NCBI GenBank assembly: GCA_963402885.1
Contig: OY727095.1
Coordinates: 15,505,001 to 15,569,000 of the forward strand
DNA from: Antedon bifida
Taxonomy: Eukaryota; Echinodermata; Crinoidea; Comatulida; Antedonidae
Reading direction: 5' to 3'
DNA length: 64,000 nt
Below the pieces are notes generated by a model. It ran no database searches, was not told where the DNA came from, and was given only the letters and a program-made list of their open reading frames with translations. The position numbers and the translations under genes are program-made. Positions 14,301-24,400 of the stretch are shown here, piece by piece (positions within the stretch are counted from its first letter, which is position 1; every line of letters starts with the position of its first letter).

Positions 14301-17300
14301 GCTTTCGCACAGGGATGGTATGCATCAATTACGTGTTTTAATCCATCTTTTTTTAACTTTGCTAACTAAGAAACATGCCCACCAACCCTGCGTGTACAGC
14401 GTCTGTGGACTATGTCTAGGAGTGGCATGGCTGCCACCGTGTTTTCTCCAAATTACCGTCACCATAATTGTTACACAAATAGGTTGCCTCTAAGTTATAA
14501 ATCTGATAACATAATTTGATACTTCTTTAGTTACATTAAATAGGAAAATCTAATTAATAATCTTATTATTTTAAATAACTATGAACTTAAATATGTATTG
14601 TCCCCCTGAAAAAATAATTCTTACAATTTTTTTTAATATGCCATTTTAATGTCACTTAATAGTAATCCACTTTGACAAAGAATTGGATTGAAAAAAAATG
14701 TACTATTTATATATGTAATTTTAAGCAACAAATAGTCAAATTGACTGCCAGCTAATGGGTTTTTATTTGAATTTAACCATTTATTTTGTTATTTTATAAG
14801 TGTAAACATTAATTGTTTCCTTTTCTTTCTACAGAAGTGATTGACTACAAAATAATCTATTCAAAGTCTGATTTTAATAATCTTTATTTTTCATGTTTTT
14901 GGGGACAATAGATCGTTAATATGACAGAAATTGCAAACTGATAATTACAACTTATTTATTAGTGCTTTTACTACAAAAATGTAAGAATAATTAGAATTTA
15001 AGGGAAAGTTACATACGATCATTGTTGTCATCGTTATTGTAGTCAACAACAATACCATTCTCTTCATCATCTATAGGTGGTTTCATGTTAATCTGACACA
15101 AAAGCAATAAATGGATAGAAAAAAGAAATAAATGTTATTCAAAGTTAAATACAGTATTGTTTAAAATTTAATATAAGAGAAAACTAATATTATTTACTCT
15201 CAAAAGCAAAACCAAATTATTTTTTAGAGTAAATTTAAAAGGATTGAAGCAAAAAAAAAATGAAATAGCTGCTAATAATGCCTCATTGATTCATTTAGAA
15301 AGAAAGCCTAAGTGACTGGTTTGCAATAGTCCTGTAGGTGCTACTTTATTCATTACACTATTATTGACATACGTTTACATTTTTCTTTTCTCTCAATTTG
15401 TCAGTGCTGATTTTTGTATACTGTTTTGAAGGATTACCTGTAGAGAAAGAGAAAGTGTGTACATATTATTTCAGCACATACTTTCATATGTGACTATACT
15501 TTGGATATTTTACCACTGTCAATGTAAAATTACAATTACTAGTACTTCATCAAAATATGTAACATACAGTAACTTGCATGTTATAAAGGGATAGAGTAAC
15601 AATTGTAAAGTGTAATGTATGTGAAAATATGACTGTTGACACCATACAACGGTTGTATACATTTATTGAATTCCATTCTACATCTCATTTCAGTGTGGGC
15701 CTGTTTGTGTTTAATAAGTCTAATAATGAGATTATTGATAATAATGTTACATAGCCAATGATGATGGGAAGAGTAATATGCTAATTTGTATTCATGTTTA
15801 CCACTATCAGCTTTAGCCTCTTTCCATGTTGTGCTTGCTGTTCTTATCACTGCTATCCCATCTGTAACTACATGCTTTTCCTCAAACCTGGCAAAAATAT
15901 TTGAAACCAACTATGAACTTCAGTCATTTTAAGTACAGGTACTGTAAAACATGCACTTTTCTCTGTTTAATTCAAAACCATTTTAATATAATTATTCATT
16001 AATTATACATTTAGGAAGTCAAGTTATTCAACAATTCGTATGATCTTTTTTTGTAGAATACAAGGCTAAAAGTAAATTTTATAATCTAGAAAAGAAAGAA
16101 AATTTGATGGTGTTATGATTATTGTAGTAACCGATTTATATATTTATAAAAGTTTTTATTCAACTATTGTTAGATCTATTGCTAAAATATTTAGAATGTA
16201 GTAGTTTATCAAAAACAAATTAATAAAAGTTGGCTGGTTTGTAATTCTTAGTTGACTCTATTATTATTATTATTATTATCTATTTTGTAATGTCAATTTC
16301 ACTGTCCTACTACTACTTACTCTTTTCCAAGACATGCATTTATGAGGCATGTTTTACCTACTCCTTCCTGTCCAATCACCTTAAGCATTCCAAGATTGAT
16401 GGCGACGGATCCTCCTTTCAAAGCTTCATTGTACGCTTCCTGAAAATCTGATTCACAAGCAGAAATATCAGATGGAATATCTGAAAATTGAATAAGATTT
16501 TAAAACAGAATTGATTAAATAAAGTTCAATAAAAAAATCTACAAAACCATGCATAAATATATATATATATATAAATACTCCATTATTATTATTATTATTA
16601 AGTTATGAGAGTTGCCTAAGTAAAACTACACTATGAGATTAAAAAAGAATCAACATAAAAAAAGTATTAACTAAAATTCTATTGTAATGAATACTGTAAT
16701 AGTAATATTTTAACATTAATAACAAAAACTGGACAAAAAAGAGAGGAACACTACGAATTTAAGACCAATTCAAACATTCAATAAAAATTAAATTAAATTG
16801 TGAAAAAAAAAATTGGTAATATTAGCAAGTGGGAAAATACTGTAAAAGTATTTTAGTTTTATTCATAAATATTGAGTGCTGTTTAATTTTTTTAAAGTAG
16901 AAAATAAACCATTTCATTATCTATACATACAATACACAAACAAACTTTTATCTGTTATTTTAGTAAACTTAAATTAATTTTCAAAATTAACAATGAGAGT
17001 TGCAAAGTAAAAATGAACATTACGCATGTTGATAATTCATGAAAAACAAATGCTTTAAATGGTTTAAATTACTTTAAATTAGTCTAAAATTTGATTTTGT
17101 TCATTCTTAAATTTTAAGCAAGCATTTCTTGCTTGTTTTAGACTAAAAAATCAAGGCCTGTACTTGTTTTTAAATACTGTTTAACAAATTGTGCCTAATT
17201 ATGGTCGACTTTTTTTGTACATGCATAATGAAATTGCCAACAACAAACATATACTAAGTGTAAGTGAAGTCTTGTTGGTCATAGTATACCACAACATCCT

Positions 17301-17928
17301 TGTTTTCAGTTTCTATGCTGTGGATAGGTAAAAAGTTGTGGTATTTTTTAAATGTTAAAAGACATAACATCAACAATTAACTTCAGGATAGTACTTTACC
17401 AAGTAGTGTGTTACTTGCTATTGTGCCGAGAAGATCTGCAAACCTCTGTATTTTGCCTGGAACATTTGCTAATTCTCCACGAATTTCAAGCCTGAGGACT
17501 GCATCCCATACATTTGATAAGTTATATTCTGTCAAGCCATAGTAAGCAGTAACATTTAGTAATGCATCTGGGTCAACTTGATTCAGGGCCTTGAACAGTC
17601 GCTTTCTGTAAGGTGACAACTTGGTTATATCATCAGTATATCTATTCTGAATGTTGTTGTCTCTCATATACTTAGATACAAGATCTTTGGCCTGTTGGAT
17701 TTCAGATGTATTTGTAATCTCTAACAGCAAGTTAACATTGGTTGGTGAGATGAAACCTTTGTTTTCAAGTGCATTGAGTAAGTTATATCCATTGCAATTT
17801 GTAATTGCACTGACATCCAATTGATCAAATAGTAGGAACCTCAGCCAATGGTATCTTTCACCATCAAAGCACCTACTGAGACCAGCTTTTAGGTCTTGGA
17901 AACTGTTCAAAGATTCAGAACCAGCCAT
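2347..17928 (-). CDS. Gene A: DED-Roc-COR-DED multi-exon protein (complete model)
   Basis: Minus-strand gene of 20 coding exons: 17928-17400, 16480-16321, 15887-15802, 15437-15379, 15092-15017, 14163-14006, 13033-12944, 12812-12633, 12526-12269, 11903-11712, 10977-10783, 10593-10288, 10148-10077, 9571-9358, 8539-8504, 8065-8030, 7363-7337, 7076-7014, 4722-4213, 2393-2347. Every junction has GT/AG and matching phase, and the total is 3,294 nt including stop (about 1,097 aa). Order: tandem DED, Roc GTPase (P-loop GQEGVGKT, switch region TDGI, DHGGQ, THKG), COR, cysteine-rich COR end, spacers, tandem DED, acidic tail. Established: Roc-COR is the ROCO GTPase module, and DEDs are homotypic adaptors in caspase-8-type signalling. 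Inferred: a cytosolic GTP-regulated death-fold scaffold. No LRR, kinase or transmembrane segment is seen. The start is the ATG at 17928, eight bases after a splice acceptor, so the first exon is noncoding. Confidence 0.75.
3270..3327 (-). pseudogene. Degenerate copy of the 63-nt spacer exon
   Basis: Resembles gene A exon 7014-7076 at both ends, including the splice sites and the SSHQ/SE codons, but is 5 nt shorter and has an in-frame TGA in the phase used by its neighbours. It is probably a dead exon duplicate that is skipped. Confidence 0.5.
3726..4170 (+). mobile_element. tRNA-derived SINE
   Basis: The head (3726-3801) has A-box-like TGGTGTAATGGT and B-box-like GGTTCAAGTCC with a tRNA-like fold order. 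Then poly-T and a duplicated body containing TTTGGTGAGAATCGGATAAA (twice), a CA repeat and CCTCCTTGGCGGAGG. It sits in gene A's last intron. Confidence 0.65.
4213..4722 (-). CDS. Gene A second tandem DED exon
   Basis: 510-nt exon, phase 1 to 1. The acceptor lies after TTTATTTGCAG and the donor is GTATGC. It encodes about 170 aa strongly similar to the N-terminal exon (LRFLLFDKLDV, LLLEITKL, DLVSKYMRDNNIQN, YRKQLFKAL, FADRLGTIASN), so the protein appears to have DED pairs at both ends. The ATG at 4756 lies in the intron and is not a start. Confidence 0.7.
4813..6081. mobile_element. hAT-like nonautonomous transposon with 8-bp TSD
   Basis: Inverted ends CAGTGGCGTATCCAG (from 4821) and its reverse complement (to 6073), flanked by direct ATAGAATA at 4813-4820 and 6074-6081. 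The 1,253-bp interior includes a poly-G run and no transposase frame. CAG termini plus an 8-bp duplication are typical of hAT. Confidence 0.85.
7014..8539 (-). CDS. Gene A spacer exons (8504-8539, 8030-8065, 7337-7363, 7014-7076)
   Basis: Four tiny exons, all phase 1 to 1. The first two are 36 nt each and look like duplicates (DETERKRRNSDQ and DEIGQTGRKIDQ). The 27-nt exon DDVGTSSNQ matches gene B 47524-47553, including flanking intron. The 63-nt exon is acidic then Gln/His-rich (SSDEDERE, then SHQHQQSE). They are likely a flexible hinge between COR and the second DED; any could be skipped without changing frame. Confidence 0.55.
8877..9100. repeat. 88-bp minisatellite, about 2.5 copies (gene A intron)
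   Basis: Units carry AGCAGCATGTTGTAACAATG and ACTACTACTGGTAAGAGG. It is the same repeat, in the equivalent intron, as 52685-53606. Confidence 0.85.
9358..9571 (-). CDS. Gene A cysteine-rich end of COR
   Basis: 214-nt exon, phase 0 to 1. Cysteines are paired as CIPCQC, KLMC and TCYQ with a His between (DKKHFQIL), suggesting a small metal-binding or disulfide knob of the kind that follows COR in some ROCO proteins. The exit phase 1 begins the modular phase-1 part of the gene. Gene B: 53872-54085. Confidence 0.7.
10077..10148 (-). CDS. Gene A COR exon 4 (short)
   Basis: 72-nt exon, phase 0 to 0. It encodes MAIKRTDSFDETSKEEPSAE and a short tail, a polar linker. Gene B: 54635-54706. Confidence 0.65.
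10288..10593 (-). CDS. Gene A COR exon 3
   Basis: 306-nt exon, phase 0 to 0. It encodes SFFVPLRLAIK, then IYYDFEGYLPDVLFPYLI, the C-terminal COR segment in which P-x-l, F-x-G-y-lP and f-l-I are typical. Gene B (54870-55175) differs at very few positions, so selection or recent divergence is strong here. Confidence 0.8.
10783..10977 (-). CDS. Gene A COR exon 2
   Basis: 195-nt exon, phase 0 to 0. It encodes FDKLDKGILEEDLLRKLW and FEFLVALMIQLGFICER, the winged-helix-like part of COR (LDKGIL, LM-x-x-f-l). Gene B: 55369-55563. Confidence 0.8.
11110..11411. mobile_element. TTAA-flanked MITE in gene A COR intron
   Basis: TTAA, then CCCTTTCACTGTGCG, ending CACGCAGTGAAAGGG then TTAA. Target and termini are piggyBac-like. 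The element is 294 bp and present at the same intron position in gene B (55677-55981). Confidence 0.8.
11712..11903 (-). CDS. Gene A COR exon 1
   Basis: 192-nt exon, phase 0 to 0, with no internal ATG-initiated frame. It encodes LLNLYDLGEIVYMPDNKLL then MLDPMRLVEIVT, the hallmark COR pattern (L-h-x-LG-x-i-y-f, then v-ldP-x-w-l). Gene B (56276-56470) has one extra codon, a Phe before LYDLG. Confidence 0.8.
12269..12526 (-). CDS. Gene A Roc-COR junction exon
   Basis: 258-nt exon, phase 0 to 0, 86 aa. It starts AEKAFKIIQD and contains YFAIENSQPTTDKSFSDL followed by PLKWMRF, the usual end of Roc and start of the COR helical region. Gene B: 56769-57026, same length. Confidence 0.75.
12633..12812 (-). 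CDS. Gene A Roc exon 7 (G4-like GTHKG)
   Basis: 180-nt exon, phase 0 to 0. An amphipathic helix (WTNLQFILSYIL) and acidic loop lead to TILIVGTHKGKL, the position of the G4 (N/T)KxD motif, here GTHKG with Gly in place of Asp. Gene B's copy carries a 4-bp deletion. Confidence 0.75.
12944..13033 (-). CDS. Gene A Roc exon 6 (VFDLS strand)
   Basis: 90-nt exon, phase 0 to 0. It encodes MFMTLQALYIVVFDLSKPLD, the Roc strand typically written F-t-x-alYLlVFDl. Gene B's copy (57486-57575) is almost identical. Confidence 0.8.
13362..13866. mobile_element. Inverted-repeat element in gene A intron
   Basis: Ends read GGAAGATTATGGGTCACAT and, inverted, GGAGGATTGTGGGTCACAT. Inside is a hairpin (13609-13669) whose arms GGCCTAGCCTCTTGTT and AACAAGAGGCTAGGCC match perfectly. 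Gene B lacks it here, but an isolated end occurs at 50697-50720. Confidence 0.6.
14006..14163 (-). CDS. Gene A Roc exon 5 (DxxGQ, G3)
   Basis: 158-nt exon, phase 1 to 0. It ends in FNIWDHGGQLIYHGLHR, the Roc G3/switch-II motif (D-x-x-G-Q), preceded by an acidic helix of repeated Glu/Lys. Confidence 0.85.
14587..14919. mobile_element. TTAA MITE, GTATTGTCCCC family, absent from gene B
   Basis: 325 bp with inverted ends ATGTATTGTCCCC and GGGGACAATA flanked by TTAA. Gene B has the uninterrupted site (ATGAACTTAATATGACAG near 59950-59966). Confidence 0.8.
15017..15092 (-). CDS. Gene A Roc exon 4 (Asp/Asn-rich insert)
   Basis: 76-nt exon, phase 0 to 1. It encodes MKPPIDDEENG followed by an Asn/Asp-rich stretch, probably a disordered loop inside Roc. 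Gene B's version (60059-60149) is 15 nt longer, consistent with in-frame expansion of GAT/AAT codons. Confidence 0.65.
15379..15437 (-). CDS. Gene A Roc exon 3 (linker)
   Basis: 59-nt exon, phase 1 to 0, between good GT/AG sites. It encodes a Lys-rich GNPSKQYTKISTDKLREKKN. It is an insert between switch I and the DxxG strand, and is conserved in gene B at 60451-60509. Confidence 0.65.
15802..15887 (-). CDS. Gene A Roc exon 2 (switch I, TDGI)
   Basis: 86-nt exon, phase 2 to 1. It encodes FEEKHVVTDGIAVIRTA, matching the TDGI switch-I signature of Roc domains, then WKEAKADS. Gene B's equivalent is 60809-60894. Confidence 0.8.
16321..16480 (-). CDS. Gene A Roc exon 1 (P-loop)
   Basis: 160-nt exon, entry phase 1, exit phase 2. 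It carries the Walker A/G1 motif GQEGVGKTCLINACLGK after an LGMLKVI strand, as expected at the start of a Roc GTPase domain. The paralogous exon is 61125-61284 with identical length. Confidence 0.85.
16550..17390. other. AT-rich intron, no gene seen
   Basis: Gene A intron between the DED and P-loop exons. It holds AT and ATT microsatellites (16556-16600) and nothing else recognisable. Confidence 0.6.
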
Positions 17929-17936
17929 TGTGTTTC
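17400..17936 (-). CDS. Gene A exon 2: N-terminal tandem death-effector-like domains
   Basis: The acceptor precedes 17936, the ATG is at 17928, and the donor GTAAAG follows 17400 (exit phase 1). It encodes about 176 aa. The first half has a DED-like pattern (LRFLLFD, then LLNALENKGFISPTNVNLLL, then a basic helix with YMRDNN). The second half restarts with YRKRLFKAL and ends in FADLLGTI, aligning by eye with the second DED of caspase-8/cFLIP. The classical RxDL motif is absent, so it is a divergent DED or another death-fold member. It resembles 4213-4722 and 45906-46421. Confidence 0.7.
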
Positions 17937-18279
17937 CTGCAAATAAAATTATAGGACAGTAGTTTATATATCATATATCATACCATTTATTTCAATAGAA
18001 ACAGTAGAAACAGAAAAAAAAAACAGAATTGTGAAACAAATCTGTCAAAGGCAACAAAAATATTACGGACACATATTAAAAAACATTTAAGTCATATAAC
18101 TTATGGTAACAAATTTTACAGAGATAATTAATGCAATTGCCGATAGAAATATGATTAAGTCGCTCTAAATGTCCAGAGATCTGCTTTGTACAATCTGTTC
18201 TTTTTCATTATTAGACCTAGAAATTCTTTGGTTTATCCACATCTGTTTAGGTTGCCATTTGGTCAGATGACAATAAATA

Positions 18280-18680
18280 TGAGAGACGTAGTAGGCATAG
18301 TCTAGTTTCGCAACTTCTTATTATTCAGAAATACAAATAACTATGACGTGACTGATTGTTTGTATAAGGATAGTATCATAGTATAAAGAAAAGATACATT
18401 TGGGACGTTATTATGCAACAAGTTCCTCTAAAACCAGGCCTAGGCCTGTGGTAGGCTACTGCTCTAGGCCTAATGACAGTGAGTCATAACATGTCTAGTC
18501 TAGGCCATCGGTGTCTGCAACATGCACTAGCCTCGAGGCCTACAAGCACCTATTTTCCATAAACACTGCTCGTAAATTCCGCTTACCTCTACCGCTAACT
18601 GTTACCGCTCGTCTGTGTAAATTGGCCTTTAAGGGCACAACATCATTTAAAAGAATGTATATCATATCGCTGGAGTTAGC
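18280..18680. repeat. Interspersed repeat, copy 1
   Basis: Shares about 350 bp with 29040-29440 (landmarks TTCAGAAATACAAA, TAGCCTCGAGGCCTACA, CCGCTCGTCTGTGTAAATTG). Neither copy has a convincing coding frame. Confidence 0.7.
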
Positions 18681-19124
18681 TTTTATTATTAACGCGAAAT
18701 ACAAAACATTCATTATTTGTTTTATAACACACCTACAGTACTTTTATTCAATTTAATCATTGACAATTGCTAGGCCAGGAAGCAGCCCATTAACAAATTG
18801 CGAGAATACAATCAGGTGTGTTATAATATTCACTAAAGATTGTTTTCCACTTTCATTGTGGGCACATTTGCAGACTATTTTATAACAAATTATTACTATA
18901 AATAAGCAACATCATGATTCACTAAATGTTAATGTTACACCAAAACATAGTTCACAATGTAGAAAGTTAAAAAAACAACATTTAATTTCACACCAACCTT
19001 ACATTAGTACAACCCACAATTCATAATAATGATTTTGCCTCTAAGATTATCAGACAATATTAATACCATTATTAATTTTGGAGGCCAGCCCTTGGTGTGG
19101 GGGTTTGTGATCTCTGATTGCTCT

Positions 19125-19360
19125 TGTTTACACTGATATTATATTTATAAAGCTTCTAATGTTGTAAAACCTCTAAGCGCTGTACATATTATTACCCCAG
19201 TTAATTTTGGAAACATACTCTTATAATGCAGCTAGTCATCAGACTTGACCTTAGAAGGTACACCTGGGTGGGGAGTGGCAAACTTGCCTAAGGATACAAG
19301 CAATGCGACGAGCATTGGATTCGTTAGTCCAACGTTCAACACACTACATCACATGCCCTT
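19125..19360 (-). mobile_element. Degenerate tRNA-SINE copy
   Basis: Same family and orientation as 36745-37060 (shared landmarks ATAATGCAGCTAGT, AAGGATACAAGCAATGC, AACACACT). Its tRNA-like head is eroded. Confidence 0.6.
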
Positions 19361-20110
19361 ACAAGCTCGGTTTTTAAATTTCTATTGTTTAAAAACGGCT
19401 CAAAAATGGGTATTTGGAAACTTGGACTGGGCATGCTCAAACCTCAAAGCACATCTGGGAGAAAAGAGTCTATGACTGGTAGTCTAGTCTGTAAGAAATA
19501 TTTCTTGTTTTATTGCTGGACCCAAATACCCACAGCGGAACGTTTTATCTTGCACATGGTTCTCTCCTAGACTGATTGATTCTACAAGGAATGTTTATAA
19601 GTTGAATGGGGAGAATATTTGACTGTTCTATTCAATGAGGCAGAGCCTAGTTAAAGAAAGGCTTTAAAAAAAGTCTAGCACAACACCCAACATTCTCAAA
19701 ATGTTAAAAAAAATATTTAAAAAAAACATTTACAAGTCTAGCACACCACCAAAAATTTAACTTAACAAAAGTTGATCATGCAATAGTCATTGGAATTGGA
19801 TCAAATAATGCATGAACATGTTATATGAAATACAGCCAATCAAATGGTAAGGATACACTTAGTAGCTAGCATATGTAGTCTGAGCATATGAAATCAAAAT
19901 AACTAGACTTTACTTAAAATATGAATAACTTTTCCCTTCGACAAAAATCCGACCTTCCCCATTTGGAAATAAACCACTAAACCAAAGTTTTACATTGTTA
20001 CTAGCTGGCTACTGGTGTAATTCTCATAACAAATTACCATTTTTATAACTCAAATTACTGTACACCTATTATGAAATATTAAAAAAATAAATAATAACAT
20101 AAAAACTCAC

Positions 20111-20400
20111 AATACTATTGAACAACAGAATTGTCGGTAACCATAAAGTTACTCTGCAGGATTACGCATCTCTGGAAATGTTCTTCCATCCACTGGTCCG
20201 TCAGTCCGACTGAACAGCTCTACATCAACAGACGCTACTTGACTATAAGGTGTTTATAATTGTCACTGCTTCTGTGCGTCACATGACTTCCTAATCAGTC
20301 TTGTATGGTAGCCTATTTAATGGAAAATATAAGTCTTGCTTACCTATCTATCGTTTGCAAACTTTAGGAAGATATCATAAATCCTATTCGACCAACGCAA
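20111..20400 (-). promoter_or_regulatory. Gene A putative noncoding first exon and promoter
   Basis: Gene A's first coding exon begins with an acceptor upstream of its ATG, so a noncoding exon must lie at higher coordinates. A good donor (GTGAGT on the minus strand, exon edge 20111) ends a stretch to about 20300 that is clearly related to 24134-24400, which also ends in GTGAGT. The transcription start is not determined. Placement is inference from the donor and the duplication. Confidence 0.4.
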
Positions 20401-20780
20401 ACGAACGTGAGACATTATGGGCGGAGCCAGAGCCACAAAATTAAAGAGTTACGACATTGGGTTAAGTCATGTCATATACAGATGAAATTATGTCATAATT
20501 ATCTCCATTAACGCATTAAAAGTATAGGAGCAACAAAATACTTTAAATGTTTTCTTATATTTTTAAAAATGTATTTGCATATTTGACGGTGAATTATTGA
20601 TGTGCAAAGTGTACAGAAGTATAACTTGTAGCAAAGAATAATTGCATGCGCGTGCGCTAGTACATTATAAAGTTTGATTTATTGATTTTGGAATAAAACA
20701 TCCCATAACTAACTATGTGATATTTTTTAATTCATAATCATAATTCAGCGTGCGAATTCTTTTACACAAAAATGGCTTCT

Positions 20781-20960
20781 AATCATTCAATGTTGTAACT
20801 CTTTATATATCTCTGAGCAGAGCCATTTACTCAATTTAAAGGACGTCTTGCACGTTGAGTAGGTAAATGTAATCATTCAATGTTGTAACTCTTTATATAT
20901 CTCTGGGCTGAGCCATTTACTCAATTTAAAGGACGCCTTGCACGTTGAGTAGGTAAATGT
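20781..20960. repeat. 90-bp tandem duplication
   Basis: Two copies beginning AATCATTCAATGTTGTAACT at 20781 and 20871, differing at only a few bases. Confidence 0.9.
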
Positions 20961-22019
20961 AAAGTAATTCTATAAGAAATAGGATAACATGTAGAATTAC
21001 AACTGTAAAATAAAGATTCACAAATTATCAATAATAATATAATGTTAGCTTTATAAAAAAAAGTGCAAATTAATAATATTGTTGTGCTTTAGGATAATAA
21101 TGTGTATTTTGAAGGAATTGTTTAGGTATAAAAAACAATTTTCACTATTAAGGCTAATTGGGGCTCTGGTTGTTTAGTAGAGGCTACTATGCCATTTTAT
21201 GTTGTAATAATATTATTTATAATATTATTTATTGGCCTATATACTGGTTAATTATTGGTAAGGTATATCATTATCAAGAAGGAAAAAATATATCCATGGG
21301 GAGGCCAATCCTACTTCACATCACATTAATTTTATTTTTTTATTTATCATTGCATAATGAAACAAAAACTACTATCTATCTCACTATTTTAATTGTGAGC
21401 AGCTATATCATCTTATTGCCTTACTATAAGTATAATCAGTTTTCTTCCAATTTTCCATATGTTATTACTCAAACAAGTGTCTTTCAGAATTTATTTTTCA
21501 TTTTGAAAAAGTCATCATATTCAAATATTTGAATAAACGCAAGTTGCGTAAAACAAAAACTAACTATCAACTAAACTGTTTACAATGCTAATACGGTCAA
21601 ATGTTGACGCTTGTTGAACGGTAGAAATAGCCCCTTTGATCGCCTGAAATGCCTATGACTTGATTAGGCCTATGGCTATGATGTTCGTATAATTGTCGTA
21701 GTGCAGCCTACTATAGATGAAGCTTAATATAATAGCATGTGTGTGTTAAAATGCATTGTGCAATAGCCTAACTCATTACCATGACAAGTTCAAATCTAGT
21801 TTACCTCCGCCAATGAGGTATATGTAATTGATCGCGTGTGTTTGTTTGTCTGTTTGTTACTTGGCCAAATTGAAAATTGGCCAAGTATGTTGATTGGTGC
21901 GGTTTGTGTGTGTGTGTTTGTTTGTTTGCTCACAGTTTTGATTCGAATGACTCCAAATTACTACCACACATGTCACCTGGTGCAAGGACGACACTGCCCA
22001 ATTTTGGTTAAAATCCGGA

Positions 22020-22930
22020 CCACGGTTCCAATTCTGGACCACTTTTAAAAATTATTTTCAGACCTGCTAGTGTTAAAGGATAGGACAGAATTATCAAAAG
22101 CCGGTGAGCAGTCTTAAATTAACAAGTAAACTTAAATTGCATTTTCTCGGGAACTACTTGTCCAAAAAACTTCATTTTTGTACAAGAGGCAAGAGTTATA
22201 ATTTGTGATTTGTAATTTTAAAACTGAATTAGATTTAATATAGAGGTTTTTTGATGCGAGTAGTTTACAAAACCTATTTTTTTTTCAATTTCACCCGTGT
22301 GTTTTTCGCGTTGCTGTTCTATTGTTAGCCGACTGAAGCTATTGTTCGTTGAAAGGCTGGTTACATAACCTGTACACCAAACTCGTATACACATGATTGT
22401 AGTGAAATTAGCCTAAATCACACAGCATAAGACACACACTTATGGTGAAATTACAAGATCTTTACCAAAATGAAAATACAGATAGATATGTGGTCAAGGA
22501 CCATTCCATTAAATTTTGGGACCATTTGGGACCATGGTCCCAATTCTGAACCACTTTTTAGTATACTTTTCAGACCTGCTAGTGTTAAAAGATAGGACAG
22601 AATTTTTCAAAAGCCGGCGAGCAGTCTAAAAGTAATAAGTAAACTGAAATTGCATTTTCTCGAGAACTACTTGTCCAAAAAACTTTATTTTTGTACAGGA
22701 GGCAAGAGTTATAATTGGTGATTTGTAATTTTAAAACATAATTTGATTTTTGATGCGAGTAGTTTAAAAAACCTATTTCTTTTCAAATTCACTCGTTTGA
22801 TTTTCGCGTTGCTGTTAGTCAACTGAAGCTATTGTTAATTGAAAGGCTTGTTACAACCATTACACCAAACTCGCATACACATGCTTGTAGTGAAATTAGC
22901 CTAAATCACAAACAGCATTAAGACACACAC
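22020..22930. repeat. About 510-bp tandem duplication
   Basis: TTTTCAGACCTGCTAGTGTTAAA at about 22056 recurs near 22568, and similarity continues for over 350 bp (GAACTACTTGTCCAAAAAAC, TTCGCGTTGCTGTT). No open frame is supported. Confidence 0.8.
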
Positions 22931-22959
22931 AAATAAATAATACTATTACTATAATAATG

Positions 22960-23510
22960 GTCCTATTGCGATAACTTTTTTCGTCTTTAAACGGTTAAAA
23001 ATGTGAAAAATAAGTCGATTCTAATAATTATAGCGGCCCGCTATAAATCCCAAAATGCATTGCGCGCGGATTGATATTTTTGTTTTTCACCTGTAATTCG
23101 CCCACTTTTCGATCGATCGTGAGGCCAAAACAAATGGAAGACTCCTAACTTTTCAGCGAAAATACCGGGTTTTCCCCAATTTGTATCAACGGAGTCTGGC
23201 AAAAATAGAAAGACAATTAATGCAGCAACTATACAACGTCAGGCTAGGTATATAGCTAGCGTACGATGTTCGTACGTTACCGATGTTTACCAGCTAGGCC
23301 TACAAAACTAAGCCTAGCTAGGCCTAAGACCGTCCACGAGAGGTCGATCGCCGCGAGCTACTTAGGTAGTGCATTGTTTCTCACTTTTTATCATAATTTA
23401 CCATAAAACGTACATTTAAGACAAGGAATGACATGGTTTAATGTTTTTAAAGTGATATATATGTATTATTTTCCAAAAAACGTCCAAAATTGCAGGGAAG
23501 GGGTCTTTAA
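22960..23510. mobile_element. TTAA MITE, AGACACCTTCCC family, left-truncated copy
   Basis: Over 90% similar by eye to 44973-45596, including ATAGCGGCCCGCTAT and the right end CAGGGAAGGGGTCTTTAA. The left terminus is missing. Confidence 0.75.
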
Positions 23511-24133
23511 AAAATCATTCTGCAGTTTTTATTTTTCTAAATTAATCTGTCTACTGTAAGTAAGTATTGCCACACAGTATGACCAATTTTTTTCACAATG
23601 AGAAAATCAAATTGTAAAAATGTAAACCATATAATAAAATACTTTGATTATTAAGTTTAAAAATCATTCTTTTAAAATTGTATAACTATTGCAAACTACC
23701 AACCATTTTTTTCCTAACTGTGGGATCTTGGTCTATGGAGGAAAAAACTATTTAAATGTTTCCTCTATGACTGATCCAAAACGTCCCTGATTCTAATAAT
23801 TACATAAATAATATTGTTTGTTCAATAGGTAAGATAGTCTCAGTATAAACATGGCAATCAAAAGCTAATTTAAAGACAGCAAACCACAATTAATAAGAAT
23901 TAATAAGACATTTAAAATAGCATTTATTCTCAAACAACATATTTTTGCTGGATTATAAACCAATGTTTTGGCTACTGTTTGTTGTATGAACCATTGTGTT
24001 GTATTATTACTGACTAGTTTTAAACCATGGAGCTATTATTTATAGCTCCATGTTTAAACCTTCATACAACAAGCTCTACTAGTTTAAAAGCCAAATTACT
24101 ATAATGAAATTAAAAAATATATATATAACTCAC

Positions 24134-24400
24134 ATCACACTAATGAATTCATAAATAATTGTAGGTAACCATAAAATGTTGTAATTTGTCTGTAAAAGAA
24201 TCCTCCATCCACTGGTCCAACAATGGGATTGTACAGCCCTACTGTACATCAATGGACGCTACCAGCCTACAAGGTGTTTATTGTTATGCAAAATGCCAAC
24301 ACCCTCTTTGCCGCGTTCTGTATGTCTCATGACTTCCTAATCAGTCTTGCATGTCAACCTATTCAATGGAAAATAAAAGATTTTATATCAACAGAGAACA
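24134..24400 (-). promoter_or_regulatory. Second copy of the first-exon/promoter region
   Basis: Resembles 20111-20400 (CCATCCACTGGTCC, AAGGTGTTTAT, CATGACTTCCTAATCAGTCT) and also ends in a GTGAGT donor. It may be an alternative upstream first exon of gene A or a dead duplicate. Confidence 0.4.

Noticed and set aside
21158..21532. 124-aa hydrophobic frame
   Set aside because: Low-complexity AT-rich sequence with no domain pattern and no splice or paralogue support.
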